NCBI RefSeq assembly: GCF_932526225.1 | Contig: NC_064043.1 | Coordinates: forward strand, 1,054,001-1,118,000 | From: Nematostella vectensis | Taxonomy: Eukaryota > Cnidaria > Anthozoa > Actiniaria > Edwardsiidae | Direction of reading: 5' to 3' | DNA: 64,000 bases | Shown here: piece by piece, positions 63,201 through 64,000 of the stretch | Layout: each line of letters starts with the position of its first letter | How positions within the stretch are numbered: the stretch's first letter is position 1 | Program-made: the position numbers and the translations under genes | Notes under the pieces: generated by a model | Told to the model about the DNA's origin: nothing | What the model saw: only the letters and a program-made list of their open reading frames with translations | The model's database searches: none

Positions 63201-63580
63201 ATAATTAAGTATCGATATTTAAAAAAAAAAAATAAAGAAAAAAAAATAGGCTATCAGCGGGAATCAAACCCGGGTAGCTGCGTTAGTAGTCAAGTGCCCG
63301 CAACGAAAGACTAACGTGGCATTGCTGAAGGGAATTGTAATTAAAATTACGTTTAATACTATTGGTATCGTAAACTATCCCAAGAAAAGTCACCATCGGA
63401 CTGGAGGTTACATTCGGGAAAAGCTTCAGGGTTACATTCGGGGAATTTGTTTTACGAGTGTAACCTCCAAAAGGTTACAATCGATAATTTTTTTTCCGAA
63501 TGTAAATTCCAAAAAGTAACATTAGGAAAAATAAAACAGTATACTCGGAAAAATAGGTATATCAATCTATCGAGCGCTAT
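60300..63580 (-). repeat. Higher-order repeat C (three-unit, about 1637 bp)
   Basis: An extra G (TTCGGGGAATTTG) at 60710-60713 recurs at 62347-62350 (1637 bp, three units), then at 63440 (two units) and 63985 (one unit). The TGACAAACC/TGACACACC alternation near 60448, 60999, 61547, 62092, 62640 and 63183 repeats with the same three-unit rhythm. Boundaries are approximate. Confidence 0.65.
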
Positions 63581-64000
63581 GCTCTATGTTAGAATCTACT
63601 TAATCAAGTTATCCAAGGAATCTAGTTAGTTCTTGTGTGCATAAAATTGTACAGGATCCTGAACAAAGCATCAGCACATCAAAGATGCTGAGAGTACATA
63701 AAAATGTCCCTATACCATCTTTTTATGTCATGACAAACCAAGAACAGTATAATTAAGTATCGATATTTAAACAAAAAAAATAAAGAAAAAAAAAATAGGC
63801 TATCAGCGGGAATCGAACCCGGGTAGCTGCGTTAGTAGTCAAGTGCCCGCAACGAAACACTAACGTGGCATTGCTGAAGGGAATTGTAATTAAAATTACG
63901 TTTATACTATTGGTATCGTAAACTATCCCAAGAAAAGTCACCATCGGACTGGAGGTTACATTCGGGAAAAGCTTCAGGGTTACATTCGGGGAATTTGTTT

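Larger units (their letters stand above)
55796..64000 (-). repeat. 545-bp satellite array, reverse block, part 2 (about 15 units)
   Basis: Resumes the interrupted unit and runs off the right window edge. Unit structure is as in the forward block, reverse-complemented: tRNA-like modules on the minus strand, with A-runs in place of T-runs. Altered B boxes occur near 56714, 58342 and 63266. No gene seen; recurrent 60-codon frames here start TTG or GTG. Confidence 0.95.

Overview
This is eukaryotic, almost certainly metazoan DNA. It has spliceosomal introns, an RNA polymerase III style tRNA-like module and a long AT-rich satellite. It has no prokaryotic gene organisation. The large transposon protein resembles repetitive protein families I associate with cnidarian (coral or anemone) genomes, but the taxon is an inference I could not test.

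About 58 of the 64 kb is a single tandem satellite with a unit of about 545 bp. Roughly 86 units lie in forward orientation (1-46703) and about 20 in reverse orientation (46704-49688 and 55796-64000). The array runs off both window ends. The orientation flips once, at 46703/46704, in an A-rich tract. Each unit carries: (i) a degenerate 72-nt tRNA-like module with an almost invariant B box (GGTTCGATTCC), followed at once by a T-run that could stop Pol III; (ii) a TATCGATA and a TGTCATGACA palindrome; (iii) a cluster of GTAAC/GTTAC words, including a 7-bp-arm hairpin and a 10-bp inverted repeat. Units form nested higher-order repeats. These include a 16/17-unit block (8.7-9.3 kb) seen twice plus a shortened third copy, and a 13-unit block (about 7.08 kb) seen twice plus a copy truncated at the inversion. 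The many short 60-codon reading frames in the array start at TTG or GTG and look like by-products of the repeat, not genes.

A 6107-bp DNA transposon (49689-55795) sits inside the reverse-oriented array. It has 26-bp imperfect terminal inverted repeats (23/26), a 2-bp AT target duplication and a three-exon gene on the + strand. Spliced in silico, the gene gives a frame of 1287 codons interrupted by one TGA. The protein has a basic DNA-binding-like N-terminal half, a GD...CxxC...EPLHD...E layout like CMC/KDZ-type DDE transposases, an inserted SAP-like motif, an acidic region with a 45-codon tandem duplication, and a C-terminal coiled coil. The superfamily could not be assigned.

The least expected features are a replication-dependent-histone-type 3' stem-loop 147 bp after the transposase stop, and a promoter-like cluster (CCAAT, RFX X-box, E-box) at the element's left end. 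Together they suggest, as a hypothesis, that the transposon mRNA is tied to S phase. A possible antisense first exon lies near the right end.
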